Assembly: GCF_005843885.1 (NCBI RefSeq) | Contig: NZ_CP040443.1 | Location: forward strand, 2,790,001-2,854,000 | DNA length: 64,000 nucleotides | Source: Escherichia sp. E4742 | GTDB lineage: Bacteria > Pseudomonadota > Gammaproteobacteria > Enterobacterales > Enterobacteriaceae | Reading direction: 5' to 3' | Shown: piece after piece, positions 19,549 through 30,600 of the stretch | Numbering within the stretch: position 1 is the first letter of the stretch | Layout: the number at the start of each line of letters is the position of its first letter | Made by a program: the position numbers and the translations under genes | The notes under the pieces: generated by a model | What the model saw: only the letters and a program-made list of their open reading frames with translations | Told to the model about the DNA's origin: nothing | Database searches by the model: none

Positions 19549-21492
19549 TTACTGACTCAAATCCACCTGATAAATCGCAAACCCGATATCATCGGTCGCG
19601 ACTTTATTCATCGGATACTGCCCTTTCTCTTTAATAAACGCTGCGGCTTTATCTGACGGAGATGTTTCAAAACGGATATCCAGTTTTTTATCGCCAGCAA
19701 TCGGCGCTAGACGCCAGTTGTTATCTGCCGCCGGGTGGATTTCCCCCGCACGTTTCGACTCTTCAGCAATCCACGCTGCCAGTACCGAGCGGTTCTCATC
19801 CGGTGAAGCAAAGGCAATATGGCTATCACCTGTTCCGGCAAATTTGCCGCCGTAAGCGCGATAGTTATTGGTGGCAACGAGGAACATCGCGTTCGGATCA
19901 ATCGGCTTGCCGTTAAAGGTCAGGTTCTTAATCCTTTCAGCATTGGCATTAATCATCTGGCACTCGCCGTCATAACGGGCGGGCTGGGTAACATCAATCT
20001 GATAATTCACACCATCAATCACATCAAAGTTATAGGTGCGGAAACCATCCCAGTTAATTAAAGACTGTGGTTGAGTGCTGTTAGGATCAATCTGGTTAAA
20101 CTGCCCGGCGGAGCACTCCAGCCACTCTTTCACCTCTTTACCGCTGGCTTTCACCACGATAAGCGTATTGGGATAGAGATAGAGATCGGCGGCGTTGCGG
20201 AAGGTTAGCTGGCCTTTTTCCACTTCAACATAGCTTGCTGGGTCGTTTTTGCGACCGCCAACTTTAAACGGCGCGGCAGCAGAGAGCACGGGCAGTTTTG
20301 CCAGGTCCGGATCGCCCTGGATGTAATGTTCGACATACGCTTTTTGCGCGTTGTTCACCACCTGCACGGTCGGATCATCCTGCACCAGCGCCAGATAGCT
20401 ATACATATTGTCGGCAGATTTACCGATTGGCTTGCTGACGAACTGGCGTGTGGCATCGTGATCGGCTTTGAGTGTTTCTACCAGCTTGCTGTCTTCTGCG
20501 GCGAGAGATTTTTTATTGGTGATATCGTAAATAGGTCGTGCTTCGGCTTTGGCCTGCGTCACCTGCCATTTCCCGCTGTCATTATTGAGTTGCAGATCAA
20601 CCACGCCCAGATGATCGCCCCACATGCCAGGCATAACCGCCGGAACGCCGTTCAGCGTACCTTTGGCGATATCAGCCCCTTTAATATCGGCAAAATCTTT
20701 ACTCGGGAAGACGGCGTGAGCATGGCCAAACATAATGGCGTCAACGCCCGGAATTTCACTGAGATAATAAACCGAGTTTTCCGCCATTACTTTATACGGA
20801 TCGGCAGACAAACCAGAATGAGCCAGAACGACAACAATATCAGCCCCTTTCTCGCGCATTTCTGGTACGTACTTGCGCACTGTTTCAGTAATATCGTTAA
20901 CGGTGACTTTGCCGGATAAATTGGCTTTATCCCAGCTCATAATCTGCGGTGGCACGACGCCGATGTAGCCAATCTTCAGTGTCTGTTTTTTCCCGTCTTT
21001 ATCGACCACTTCGGTGTCTTTAATTAAATACGGCGTAAACATTGGCTGTTTGGTCTTAGCGTCAATGACGTTGGCATTAACATAGGGGAATTTCGCTCCA
21101 GCCAGCGCATTTTTCAGGTAATCCAGACCGTAGTTAAATTCATGATTGCCGAGTGTGCCGACGGTATAATCCAGCGTATTCAGCGCTTTATAGACCGGAT
21201 GAATATCACCGGCTTTTAATCCTTTTGCCGACATGTAATCTGCCAGCGGACTCCCCTGAATCAAATCGCCGTTATCGACCAGCACGCTGTTTTTCACTTC
21301 ATTACGTGCGTCATTAATCAGACTCGCAGTACGAACCAGTCCGAATTTTTCTGTGGCGGAGTCTTTGTAATAATCGAAATCCATCATATTGCTATGCAAA
21401 TCAGAGGTTTCCATTATGCGGAGATCGACTGTTGCCGCATTCACACTGGCGGCAATCAGCGTAGCAAGAAGCGTTGCACTAAACTTAACCAT
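19549..21492 (-). CDS. cpdB: 2',3'-cyclic-nucleotide 2'-phosphodiesterase/3'-nucleotidase, periplasmic
   Basis: 647 residues. Signal peptide 1-~19 (MVKFSATLLATLIAASVNA), then a metallophosphoesterase domain with RIMETSDLHSN, VDNGDLIQGS, LGNHEFNYG and FGHAHAVF metal-binding motifs, then the 5'-nucleotidase C-terminal domain. It lets cells use external 2',3'-cyclic nucleotides and 3'-nucleotides. Confidence 0.97.
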   Translation of the reverse strand: MVKFSATLLATLIAASVNAATVDLRIMETSDLHSNMMDFDYYKDSATEKFGLVRTASLINDARNEVKNSVLVDNGDLIQGSPLADYMSAKGLKAGDIHPVYKALNTLDYTVGTLGNHEFNYGLDYLKNALAGAKFPYVNANVIDAKTKQPMFTPYLIKDTEVVDKDGKKQTLKIGYIGVVPPQIMSWDKANLSGKVTVNDITETVRKYVPEMREKGADIVVVLAHSGLSADPYKVMAENSVYYLSEIPGVDAIMFGHAHAVFPSKDFADIKGADIAKGTLNGVPAVMPGMWGDHLGVVDLQLNNDSGKWQVTQAKAEARPIYDITNKKSLAAEDSKLVETLKADHDATRQFVSKPIGKSADNMYSYLALVQDDPTVQVVNNAQKAYVEHYIQGDPDLAKLPVLSAAAPFKVGGRKNDPASYVEVEKGQLTFRNAADLYLYPNTLIVVKASGKEVKEWLECSAGQFNQIDPNSTQPQSLINWDGFRTYNFDVIDGVNYQIDVTQPARYDGECQMINANAERIKNLTFNGKPIDPNAMFLVATNNYRAYGGKFAGTGDSHIAFASPDENRSVLAAWIAEESKRAGEIHPAADNNWRLAPIAGDKKLDIRFETSPSDKAAAFIKEKGQYPMNKVATDDIGFAIYQVDLSQ

Positions 21493-21663
21493 CTGGGCAT
21501 CCTTTTATGAATGAGTAGATGAAACGTCTTTCATACAGAGCGTTGAAGGATGCCATAAATAATAAATCAGGAAACGATGACGCCATCACAGTTGGCGGAT
21601 TCTTTAACGATAGGGTATAAGTAAAACAACGAGTTAACACCACTGAAACAAAAGAGGTGGAGA

Positions 21664-22404
21664 ATGTTAGAACAAGTATGTCAACTCGCACGGATTGCGG
21701 GCGATGCCATTATGCAGGTCTACGACGGGACAAAACCGATGGACGTCGTCAGCAAAGCGGATAACTCACCGGTGACAGCGGCGGACATTGCCGCGCATAC
21801 CGTAATCATGGACGGTTTACGTACGCTGACGCCGGATATTCCGGTTCTGTCTGAAGAAGATCCTCCCGGCTGGGAAGTCCGTCAGCACTGGCAACGATAC
21901 TGGCTGGTGGACCCGCTGGATGGCACTAAAGAGTTTATTAAACGTAACGGCGAATTCACCGTTAATATTGCGCTCATCGACCACGGAAAACCGATTTTAG
22001 GTGTGGTGTATGCGCCAGTAATGAACGTAATGTACAGTGCGGCAGAAGGAAAAGCCTGGAAAGAAGAGTGCGGCGTGCGCAAGCAGATTCAGGTACGCGA
22101 TGCGCGGCCGCCGCTGGTGGTCATCAGCCGATCCCATGCGGATGCAGAGCTGAAAGAGTATCTGCAACAGCTTGGCGAACATCAGACGACGTCCATTGGC
22201 TCTTCGCTGAAATTCTGTCTGGTGGCGGAAGGGCAGGCGCAGCTCTACCCACGTTTCGGACCAACCAATATTTGGGACACTGCCGCCGGCCACGCTGTTG
22301 CTGCCGCAGCCGGAGCGCACGTACACGATTGGCAGGGTAAACCGCTGGATTATACCCCGCGTGAATCGTTCCTGAATCCAGGATTCAGAGTTTCTATTTA
22401 TTGA
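21664..22404 (+). CDS. cysQ: 3'(2'),5'-bisphosphate nucleotidase CysQ
   Basis: 246 residues, inositol monophosphatase fold. Metal and lithium-sensitive motifs EED (64-66), VDPLDGTKEF and WDTAAGHAV are all present. It hydrolyses 3'-phosphoadenosine 5'-phosphate to AMP, needed in sulfate assimilation. The 3' end overlaps convergent ytfJ by 11 bp. Confidence 0.97.
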   Translation: MLEQVCQLARIAGDAIMQVYDGTKPMDVVSKADNSPVTAADIAAHTVIMDGLRTLTPDIPVLSEEDPPGWEVRQHWQRYWLVDPLDGTKEFIKRNGEFTVNIALIDHGKPILGVVYAPVMNVMYSAAEGKAWKEECGVRKQIQVRDARPPLVVISRSHADAELKEYLQQLGEHQTTSIGSSLKFCLVAEGQAQLYPRFGPTNIWDTAAGHAVAAAAGAHVHDWQGKPLDYTPRESFLNPGFRVSIY

Positions 22405-22951
22405 GCAACTTATGCAGCAAGTCCATCACTTGCTGCACCTCTTCCTGGGTGAGCGCTCCGTCCTTCGCCCATTGCACACGGCCGTCTTTATCGAGCACGG
22501 CAATGGCAGAACTCTCTTCATCCAACTGCCAGGCGCCGCGCGCGACACCGTTGCTATCGACAATAAACTGCGACCATGGATAAAGCTTTTTATTACTTTC
22601 CAGACTGCTGCGCACAAACATGCCGGAACCCGGAATTGCGTCATCTGTGTTGACAATGGTGGTGGTCTGGTAGCGATCGTGCGGCAACTTCGCCGATTTA
22701 ATCGCTTCTATTAGCGTCGCGTTTTTCTCTTTGGCTGACGTACGACCAGCAATATGTTGTAGCACTCGCACTTTTCCCGCTAACTGCGCGCTGTTCCAGG
22801 TTTTGTAGCTAAACTGATCTTTATCAAGCACCAACTCGCCACGATCGGTAATGCCAATCGGCGGTACTCGCTGGCCGGTTTCGAACTGATGTGCGGAGGC
22901 CATCATCGGCAGCAGCAGGCAGGTGAGGGCCAGAATCTTGCGTAGAGTCAT
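22394..22951 (-). CDS. ytfJ: YtfJ, periplasmic thioredoxin-like protein of unknown role
   Basis: 185 residues with a signal peptide (MTLRKILALTCLLLPMMASA). The remainder matches the YtfJ family, a thioredoxin-like fold (GKVRVLQHIAGR, WSQFIVDSNGVARGAW) lacking the CxxC redox pair. Convergent with cysQ. Confidence 0.92.
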   Translation of the reverse strand: MTLRKILALTCLLLPMMASAHQFETGQRVPPIGITDRGELVLDKDQFSYKTWNSAQLAGKVRVLQHIAGRTSAKEKNATLIEAIKSAKLPHDRYQTTTIVNTDDAIPGSGMFVRSSLESNKKLYPWSQFIVDSNGVARGAWQLDEESSAIAVLDKDGRVQWAKDGALTQEEVQQVMDLLHKLLNK

Positions 22952-23275
22952 GGTGTTTCCTTCTTATGATATGCAGGTGATCCGACCACTTGGGTCTGAC
23001 TTTTAATCATATGTGCTATTTATCGAAAATCACGCAAGTGTGATGCCAGTTTGCGGACAAGCGCACAAATCATATGAAAAATGAATGCTTATACTAAAGA
23101 TTCTGATTAGGCGAAAAGATAATTCTGAATAATTGTAACGTTACGGTAAAAAAACTCATACAGGCTGGAAACATTACCGCAGTAGTCTATAGTCATTAGG
23201 CATTAAAATTTGCGCCTCATAATAGTTGGACCGATTGTGGTACCGCAAAGGCGTAATACTCAGCAGGAGACAACA
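22952..23275. promoter_or_regulatory. ytfJ/ytfK divergent intergenic region
   Basis: 324 bp between divergent starts with no gene visible. It contains AT-rich promoter-like sequence and a short dyad near 23000-23060. ytfK expression responds to phosphate limitation in E. coli, but I could not confidently place a Pho box. Confidence 0.4.
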
Positions 23276-23482
23276 ATGAAAATTTTCCAACGGTACAACC
23301 CACTGCAAGTGGCGAAGTACGTGAAGATCCTGTTTCGTGGACGGTTATACATCAAGGATGTTGGCGCTTTTGAATTTGATAAGGGTAAAATTCTTATCCC
23401 AAAAGTGAAGGATAAACTGCATTTATCAGTGATGTCCGAAGTAAACCGTCAGGTTATGCGTCTGCAAACAGAGATGGCTTAA
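23276..23482 (+). CDS. ytfK: YtfK, SpoT-stimulating small protein
   Basis: 68 residues from the ATG at 23276, which has CAGGAGA upstream and gives the exact K-12 protein as I recall it. DUF1107 family. In E. coli YtfK binds SpoT and tips it toward (p)ppGpp synthesis during phosphate or fatty-acid starvation. A terminator follows at 23504. Confidence 0.95.
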
Positions 23483-23503
23483 CCAAAGTGCTATGCAGTA
23501 ATA

Positions 23504-23530
23504 AGACGGCTCCTGATTCAGGAGCCGTTG
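23504..23530. terminator. Hairpin terminator between ytfK and ytfL
   Basis: ACGGCTCCTGA/TCAGGAGCCGT stem between convergent genes. T tract weak on the plus strand. Confidence 0.75.
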
Positions 23531-23542
23531 ATGTTTCTGAGG

Positions 23543-24898
23543 TTATGCGACGTTTTCTTCTTTATCTTTGTCTTTATCTTTAGCGTCAGTCAGTTTTGGC
23601 GAAAGGACGGTGGCTTTGCTGTCGATCCGCGTTACCAGCAGCTGGTCGATGCGGTAGTTATCGATATCCACTACTTCAAATTTGTAGCCGGCGAATTTCA
23701 CCGAATCAGTGCGTTTGGGGATCTTACGCAGCATAAACATCATAAAGCCGCCAATGGTTTCGTAATTGCCTGACTGCGGGAACTCGTCAATATCCAGTAC
23801 ACGCATCACGTCATCAATCGGTGTTCCGCCATCGATTAGCCATGAGTTCTCATCACGCGCCACAATCTGCTCTTCCAGACCCTGACCAACCAGATCGCCC
23901 ATCAGTGTGGTCATCACGTCGTTGAGGGTGATAATCCCCACAACCAGCGCGTATTCATTCATGATTACTGCAAAGTCTTCGCCCGCAGTTTTAAAACTTT
24001 CCAGCGCCTCAGAAAGGGTCAGCGTGTCTGGCACGATCAGCGTGTTGCGAATTTGTACGCCACTGTTCAGCGCCAGGCTTTGATTGGCCAGCACGCGGTT
24101 AAGCAGATCTTTCGAATCCACATAGCCGATGATGTGGTCGATATCTTCAGTACAGACGAGGAATTTTGAGTGCGGATGTTCCGCCACTTTATTCTTCAGA
24201 CTTTGCTCGTCTTCGTGGAGATCGAACCAGATGACGTTCTCACGCGGAGTCATAGACGACGGGACAGTACGGGATTCAAGCTCGAACACGTTTTCAATCA
24301 GTTCATGCTCTTGTTTACGTAATACCCCCGCCAGCGCTCCCGCTTCTACTACCGCGTAAATATCATCGGAAGTGATGTCATCCTTGCGCACCATCGGCAG
24401 TTTAAAGATACGGAAGATCATGTTCGCCAGGCCGTTGAAGAACCACACCAACGGGGTGCAGACGTACAGGCAGAAGCGCATCGGGTTGATGATACGCAAA
24501 GCCACAGCTTCTGGCGCAATCATACCGATGCGTTTCGGGGTTAAATCCGCAAACAGGATAAACATGCCAGTCACTAACGAGAAAGAGAGAATAAAGCTCA
24601 GTTGCTCAGAGAGCTCTGCCGACATATAGCGGGAGAACAGGCTGTTAAAAGCCGGGGAAAACGCCGCATCACCGACGATACCGCCGAGAATCGCCACTGC
24701 GTTCAGACCGATTTGTACCACGGTAAAGAACATGCCGGGATTTTCCTGCATATTCATAACGCGTTGGGCATTTATATTGCCTTCATCAGCCAGCAGTTTA
24801 AGTTTGATTTTGCGTGAGGCGGCAAGCGAGATCTCGGACATCGAGAAGAACGCACTTACAGCGATCAAGCAGAGTATGACTAAAATACTGTTTAACAT
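23543..24898 (-). CDS. paeA: Polyamine exporter-type CNNM/CBS membrane protein
   Basis: 451 residues (synonym ytfL). CNNM transmembrane domain in the first ~190 residues, a CBS pair around 200-330 (MTPRENVIWFDL, LIVPDTLTLSEALE), and a CorC/HlyC C-terminal domain. E. coli PaeA is reported to export cadaverine and putrescine. The extreme C-terminus carries an Asp-Lys repeat (KDKDKDK) encoded by a short tandem repeat; K-12 is about four residues shorter. Confidence 0.94.
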   Translation of the reverse strand: MLNSILVILCLIAVSAFFSMSEISLAASRKIKLKLLADEGNINAQRVMNMQENPGMFFTVVQIGLNAVAILGGIVGDAAFSPAFNSLFSRYMSAELSEQLSFILSFSLVTGMFILFADLTPKRIGMIAPEAVALRIINPMRFCLYVCTPLVWFFNGLANMIFRIFKLPMVRKDDITSDDIYAVVEAGALAGVLRKQEHELIENVFELESRTVPSSMTPRENVIWFDLHEDEQSLKNKVAEHPHSKFLVCTEDIDHIIGYVDSKDLLNRVLANQSLALNSGVQIRNTLIVPDTLTLSEALESFKTAGEDFAVIMNEYALVVGIITLNDVMTTLMGDLVGQGLEEQIVARDENSWLIDGGTPIDDVMRVLDIDEFPQSGNYETIGGFMMFMLRKIPKRTDSVKFAGYKFEVVDIDNYRIDQLLVTRIDSKATVLSPKLTDAKDKDKDKEENVA

Positions 24899-25085
24899 AT
24901 CTTATCTAACCGTTCAGGTCAGATCCTCGGAAGGGGAAGTTGATTAATTTGTGTGAAATACACATTGAAAGCCGATTCGAAGAGAGTGAACCGGCATTTT
25001 CAGAGGCTAGTATAGCGTAAGGTACTGTAAAGTCGCCAGAGGGTTAAATTTTTGTCTCATTTCACTTTGGGGCCACCTTTTAATA

Positions 25086-25724
25086 CTACACTTCAGGCGG
25101 CAGACAAACGCCTATTCCGCCAATTCCGCAATAGCCATAAGGGTTTTTATGTAGATACTGTTGGTGGTCATCTTCGGCATAATAGAACGGTGTGGCGTTA
25201 GCAATCTCGGTGGTTATCTGGCGATCGTCATCGGCGGTGAGCATTGCGGCCTGAAAACGTTCCAGACTAGCGCGGGCGGCGGCATCCTGTTCTGGCGTCA
25301 GCGGGTAAATCGCGGAACGGTACTGTGTGCCGTGATCATTACCTTGACGCATCCCTTGTGCAGGATCGTGGTTTTCCCAGAAAACCTGCAACAGTTGTTC
25401 ATAGCTGATTACCGACGGATCGTAAACCACTCGCACCGCTTCGGCGTGGCCGGTCTCACCGGAACACACTTCCCGATAAGTCGGGTTTGGCGTGTAACCG
25501 CCAGTGTAGCCTGCGGCAGTACTGTAAACACCGGGAAGTTGCCAGAAAAGGCGTTCAACGCCCCAGAAACAGCCCATCGCAAAAATGGCGATCTCCATTC
25601 CGTCAGGCACATTTGTCATTGAGTGACCGTTGACCGCATGCAGCGTAGCTACGGGCATCGGGGTATTCCGTCCAGGAAGGGCATCGGTGGGGGAAACCAG
25701 ATGCTTTTTATCAAATAAACTCAT
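25086..25724 (-). CDS. msrA: Peptide methionine (S)-S-oxide reductase MsrA
   Basis: 212 residues from the ATG at 25724, the K-12 start. The catalytic GCFWG motif lies at about 51-55, and the recycling cysteines are in the C-terminal YGYCGIGGIGVCLPP. It repairs S-form methionine sulfoxide in the cytoplasm. Divergent from tamA. Confidence 0.97.
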   Translation of the reverse strand: MSLFDKKHLVSPTDALPGRNTPMPVATLHAVNGHSMTNVPDGMEIAIFAMGCFWGVERLFWQLPGVYSTAAGYTGGYTPNPTYREVCSGETGHAEAVRVVYDPSVISYEQLLQVFWENHDPAQGMRQGNDHGTQYRSAIYPLTPEQDAAARASLERFQAAMLTADDDRQITTEIANATPFYYAEDDHQQYLHKNPYGYCGIGGIGVCLPPEV

Positions 25725-25929
25725 GGTGTCGTTCTCCCGAAAGTCGGTCATAGGGGTTTAGGTTGTAACAAGGGACGTATTTGCACACAATAACCCCCGT
25801 GAATGGGTCTAAAGTAAAACATAAGTAATATTTTGGGTTTAGTCTGCTTTTTAATCCATATTGCTGGATTATTGTTAAGCCGTTTAACGGAGTTCCAGGG
25901 GCAGGAATAAAGGATATTCAGGAGAAAAT

Positions 25930-27663
25930 GTGCGCTATATCCGACAGTTATGCTGTGTAAGCTTACTCTGCTTTAATGGTTCTGCCATCGCCGCGAATGT
26001 CCGTCTACAGGTGGAAGGGTTATCGGGACAGCTGGAAAAAAACGTTCGTGCACAGCTTTCTACGATTCAAAGTGATGAAGTGACGCCAGACCGACGCTTT
26101 CGCGCACGTGTTGATGATGCCATTCGGGAAGGTCTAAAAGCACTGGGCTATTACCAGCCAACAATTGAATTTGATCTCCAGCCACCGCCAAAGAAAGGAC
26201 GGCAGGTGCTGGTTGCTAAAGTTACACCGGGTGTACCTGTGTTGATTGGCGGCACCGATGTAGTCTTGCGCGGCGGTGCGCGAACCGATAAAGACTATTT
26301 GAAGTTACTGGATACTCGCCCGGCTATAGGTACGGTGCTAAACCAGGGCGATTATGAAAATTTCAAAAAGTCCTTAACCAGTATTGCGCTGCGTAAAGGC
26401 TATTTCGATAGCGAATTTACCAAAGCTCAGTTAGGCATAGCGCTTGGCCTGCATAAAGCTTACTGGGATATTGATTACAACAGTGGCGAACGTTACCGCT
26501 TTGGGCATGTCACTTTTGAAGGTTCGCAAATTCGCGACGAGTACCTGCAAAACCTGGTACCGTTCAAAGAAGGCGATGAATACGAGTCAAAAGATCTGGC
26601 GGAACTGAACCGTCGCCTTTCCGCGACTGGCTGGTTTAATTCGGTGGTAGTGGCACCACAATTTGATAAAGCGCGCGAAACGAAAGTATTACCGTTGACG
26701 GGCGTCGTTTCGCCGCGCACGGAAAACACCATCGAAACCGGGGTCGGTTACTCTACGGACGTGGGACCGCGCGTGAAAGCGACGTGGAAAAAGCCGTGGA
26801 TGAACTCATACGGTCACAGTCTGACAACCAGTACCAGTATTTCTGCGCCGGAACAGACCCTCGACTTCAGCTATAAAATGCCGCTGCTGAAGAATCCGTT
26901 GGAACAATATTATTTGGTGCAGGGCGGTTTTAAGCGTACTGACCTGAATGACACCGAATCGGATTCCACTACTCTGGTCGCTTCCCGGTACTGGGATCTT
27001 TCCAGTGGCTGGCAGCGCGCCATTAACCTACGCTGGAGTCTCGACCACTTTACTCAGGGTGAAATTACTAACACCACAATGCTGTTTTATCCAGGTGTGA
27101 TGATTAGCCGGACGCGATCACGCGGCGGCCTGATGCCGACCTGGGGCGACTCGCAACGCTACTCTATCGACTATTCCAACACAGCCTGGGGATCGGATGT
27201 CGATTTCTCCGTTTTCCAGGCACAGAACGTCTGGATCCGCACACTGTACGATCGCCATCGCTTTGTTACGCGCGGCACGTTGGGCTGGATTGAAACCGGT
27301 GACTTCGACAAAGTACCGCCGGATCTGCGTTTCTTTGCCGGGGGCGACCGTAGCATTCGTGGCTATAAATACAAATCTATCGCCCCGAAATACGCCAATG
27401 GTGACCTGAAAGGGGCATCAAAACTGATAACCGGATCGCTGGAGTACCAGTACAACGTGACCGGAAAATGGTGGGGCGCGGTGTTTGTCGATAGCGGTGA
27501 AGCGGTGAGTGATATCCGCCGCAGCGACTTTAAAACCGGTACCGGGGTTGGCGTGCGCTGGGAATCGCCGGTCGGGCCGATCAAGCTCGATTTCGCCGTA
27601 CCGGTCGCGGATAAAGACGAGCACGGGTTACAGTTTTACATCGGTCTGGGGCCAGAATTATGA
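25930..27663 (+). CDS. tamA: Translocation and assembly module subunit TamA
   Basis: 577 residues starting at GTG (25930), which gives the K-12 N-terminus; an overlapping ATG at 25928 is out of frame. Signal peptide 1-~21, three POTRA domains to about 265, then a 16-strand Omp85 barrel ending in an aromatic/hydrophobic strand (LQFYIGLGPEL); GGDRSIRGY is the conserved barrel loop motif. Works with TamB in outer-membrane biogenesis and phospholipid transport. Its stop overlaps the tamB start (ATGA). Confidence 0.97.
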   Translation: MRYIRQLCCVSLLCFNGSAIAANVRLQVEGLSGQLEKNVRAQLSTIQSDEVTPDRRFRARVDDAIREGLKALGYYQPTIEFDLQPPPKKGRQVLVAKVTPGVPVLIGGTDVVLRGGARTDKDYLKLLDTRPAIGTVLNQGDYENFKKSLTSIALRKGYFDSEFTKAQLGIALGLHKAYWDIDYNSGERYRFGHVTFEGSQIRDEYLQNLVPFKEGDEYESKDLAELNRRLSATGWFNSVVVAPQFDKARETKVLPLTGVVSPRTENTIETGVGYSTDVGPRVKATWKKPWMNSYGHSLTTSTSISAPEQTLDFSYKMPLLKNPLEQYYLVQGGFKRTDLNDTESDSTTLVASRYWDLSSGWQRAINLRWSLDHFTQGEITNTTMLFYPGVMISRTRSRGGLMPTWGDSQRYSIDYSNTAWGSDVDFSVFQAQNVWIRTLYDRHRFVTRGTLGWIETGDFDKVPPDLRFFAGGDRSIRGYKYKSIAPKYANGDLKGASKLITGSLEYQYNVTGKWWGAVFVDSGEAVSDIRRSDFKTGTGVGVRWESPVGPIKLDFAVPVADKDEHGLQFYIGLGPEL

Positions 27664-30600
27664 GTTTATGGAAAAAAATCAGCCTCGGCGCGGTTATCGT
27701 CATCTTACTACTGCTGGGCTCGGTGGCATTTCTGGTCGGCACCACCAGCGGCCTGCATCTGGTATTTAAAGCGGCGGACCGCTGGGTGCCAGGGCTGGAC
27801 ATTGGCAAGGTCACTGGCGGCTGGCGCGACCTTACCCTGTCTGACGTTCGTTATGAGCAGCCAGGCGTGGCGGTAAAAGCGGGCAATCTGCATCTGGCCG
27901 TTGGGCTGGATTGTCTGTGGAACAGCAGCGTTTGTGTTAACGATCTGGCGCTGAAAGATATTCAGGTCAACATCGACAGCAAAAAAATGCCTCCTTCTGA
28001 GCAGGTTGAAGAAGAGGAAGATAGCGGGCCGCAGGATCTCTCCACGCCGTATCCCATCACCCTGACGCGCGTGGCGCTGGACAACGTCAACATCAAAATT
28101 GATGACACCACGGTGTCGGTGATGGACTTCACCTCCGGCCTGAACTGGCAGGAGAAAACCCTGACCCTAAAACCGACGTCGCTGAAAGGCCTGTTGATTG
28201 CTTTGCCGAAAGTGGCGGACGTGGCGCAGGAAGAAGTGGTCGAACCGAAAATTGAAAATCCGCAGCCTGATGAAAAACCGCTCGGCGAAACGCTGAAAGA
28301 TCTCTTTTCTCGCCCGGTATTGCCGGAAATGACCGACGTGCATTTGCCGCTCAACCTGAACATTGAAGAGTTTAAAGGCGAGCAACTGCGCGTGACAGGC
28401 GACACGGATATCACCGTGAGCACCATGCTGCTGAAAGTGAGCAGCATCGACGGCAATACCAAACTGGATGCGCTGGATATTGACTCTAACCAGGGGATTG
28501 TCAATGCCAGCGGTACGGCACAACTGTCTAACAACTGGCCGGTGGATATCACCCTCAACAGCACTTTGAATGTGGAGCCGTTGAAAGGTGAAAAGGTGAA
28601 GCTGAAAGTGGGCGGCGCGCTGCGCGAACAACTGGAGATAGGCGTTAACCTTTCCGGTCCGGTGGATATGGATTTGCGCGCTCAGACGCGGCTGGCGGAA
28701 GCCGGACTGCCGCTCAACGTGGAAGTGAACAGCAAACAACTTTACTGGCCGTTCACTGGTGAGAAGCAATATCAGGCGGATGACCTGAAACTGAAACTCA
28801 CCGGCAAAATGACCGATTACACGCTGTCTATGCGTACGGCGGTGAAAGGGCAGGAGATCCCGCCAGCGACCATTACCCTTGATGCGAAAGGCAATGAACA
28901 GCAGGTCAATCTCGATAAACTCACCGTTGTGGCGCTGGAAGGAAAAACCGAGCTGAAGGCGCTGCTCGACTGGCAGCAGGCCATTAGTTGGCGCGGCGAA
29001 TTGACGTTCAACGGCATTAATACGGCGAAAGAGTTCCCTGACTGGCCATCGAAACTCAATGGTTTGATCAAAACGCGCGGTAGCCTGTACGGTGGCACAT
29101 GGCAGATGGAAGTGCCGGAGTTGAAGCTGACCGGCAACGTCAAACAGAACAAAGTGAACGTTGAGGGAACGCTGAAAGGCAACAGTTATATGCAGTGGAT
29201 GATCCCTGGTCTGCATCTGGAACTGGGGCCAAACAGTGCCGAAGTGAAAGGCGAGCTTGGGGTGAAAGATCTCAATCTTGACGCCACGATCAACGCGCCT
29301 GGTCTGGATAACGCGCTACCAGGACTTGGCGGTACAGCGAAAGGGCTGGTGAAAGTTCGCGGTACGGTGGAAGCGCCGCAGTTGCTGGCGGATATCACCG
29401 CGCGCGGCTTGCGCTGGCAGGAACTTTCTGTGTCGCAGGTTCGCGTGGAAGGCGACATCAAATCCACCGATCAGATTGCGGGTAAACTCGACGTGCGCGT
29501 TGAGCAAATCTCGCAACCGGATGTGAATATCAACCTTGTCACTCTGAATGCGAAAGGCAGCGAAAAGCAGCACGAGTTACAGTTGCGGATTCAGGGCGAA
29601 CCGGTTTCCGGGCAGCTTAATCTGGCAGGTAGCTTTGATCGCAAAGAAGAACGCTGGAAGGGAACACTTAGCAATACGCGCTTCCAGACGCCGGTCGGAC
29701 CGTGGTCGCTGACGCGTGATATCGCGCTGGACTACCGCAATCAGGAGCAAAAAATCAGCATTGGGCCACACTGCTGGCTTAACCCGAATGCGGAACTGTG
29801 CGTGCCGCAAACCATTGATGCCGGGGCTGAAGGGCGTGCGGTTGTGAATCTCAACCGCTTCGACCTGGCAATGCTGAAACCGTTTATGCCAGAAACCACT
29901 CAGGCAAGCGGTATCTTCACGGGTAAAGCGGACGTTGCCTGGGACACCACCAAAGAGGGGCTGCCGCAGGGTAGTATTACCCTTTCGGGGCGTAACGTGC
30001 AGGTGACGCAAACCGTCAACGATGCGGCGCTACCGGTGGCGTTTCAGACGCTGAACCTATCGGCAGAGCTGCGGAATAATCGCGCTGAGCTGGGCTGGAC
30101 CATCCGTCTGACCAATAACGGCCAGTTTGATGGTCAGGTGCAGGTGACCGATCCACAAGGCCGCCGGAATCTTGGCGGCAACGTCAATATCCGCAATTTT
30201 AACCTCGCAATGGTGAACCCCATCTTTACGCGTGGTGAAAAAGCCGCGGGTATGGTGAGTGCTAATTTACGTCTGGGCGGTGATGTGCAAAGCCCGCAGC
30301 TGTTTGGTCAGCTACAGGTCACGGGTGTGGATATCGATGGCAACTTTATGCCGTTTGATATGCAGCCGAGCCAGCTTGCGGTCAACTTTAACGGTATGCG
30401 CTCGACGCTTGCGGGCACCGTGCGAACCCAGCAGGGGGACATTTACCTGAACGGCGATGCTGACTGGAGTCAGATTGAAAACTGGCGTGCGCGGGTGACG
30501 GCAAAAGGCAGTAAAGTACGGATCACCGTACCGCCGATGGTGCGTATGGATGTGTCGCCTGACATCGTATTCGAAGCCACACCAAGTCTGTTTACACTTG

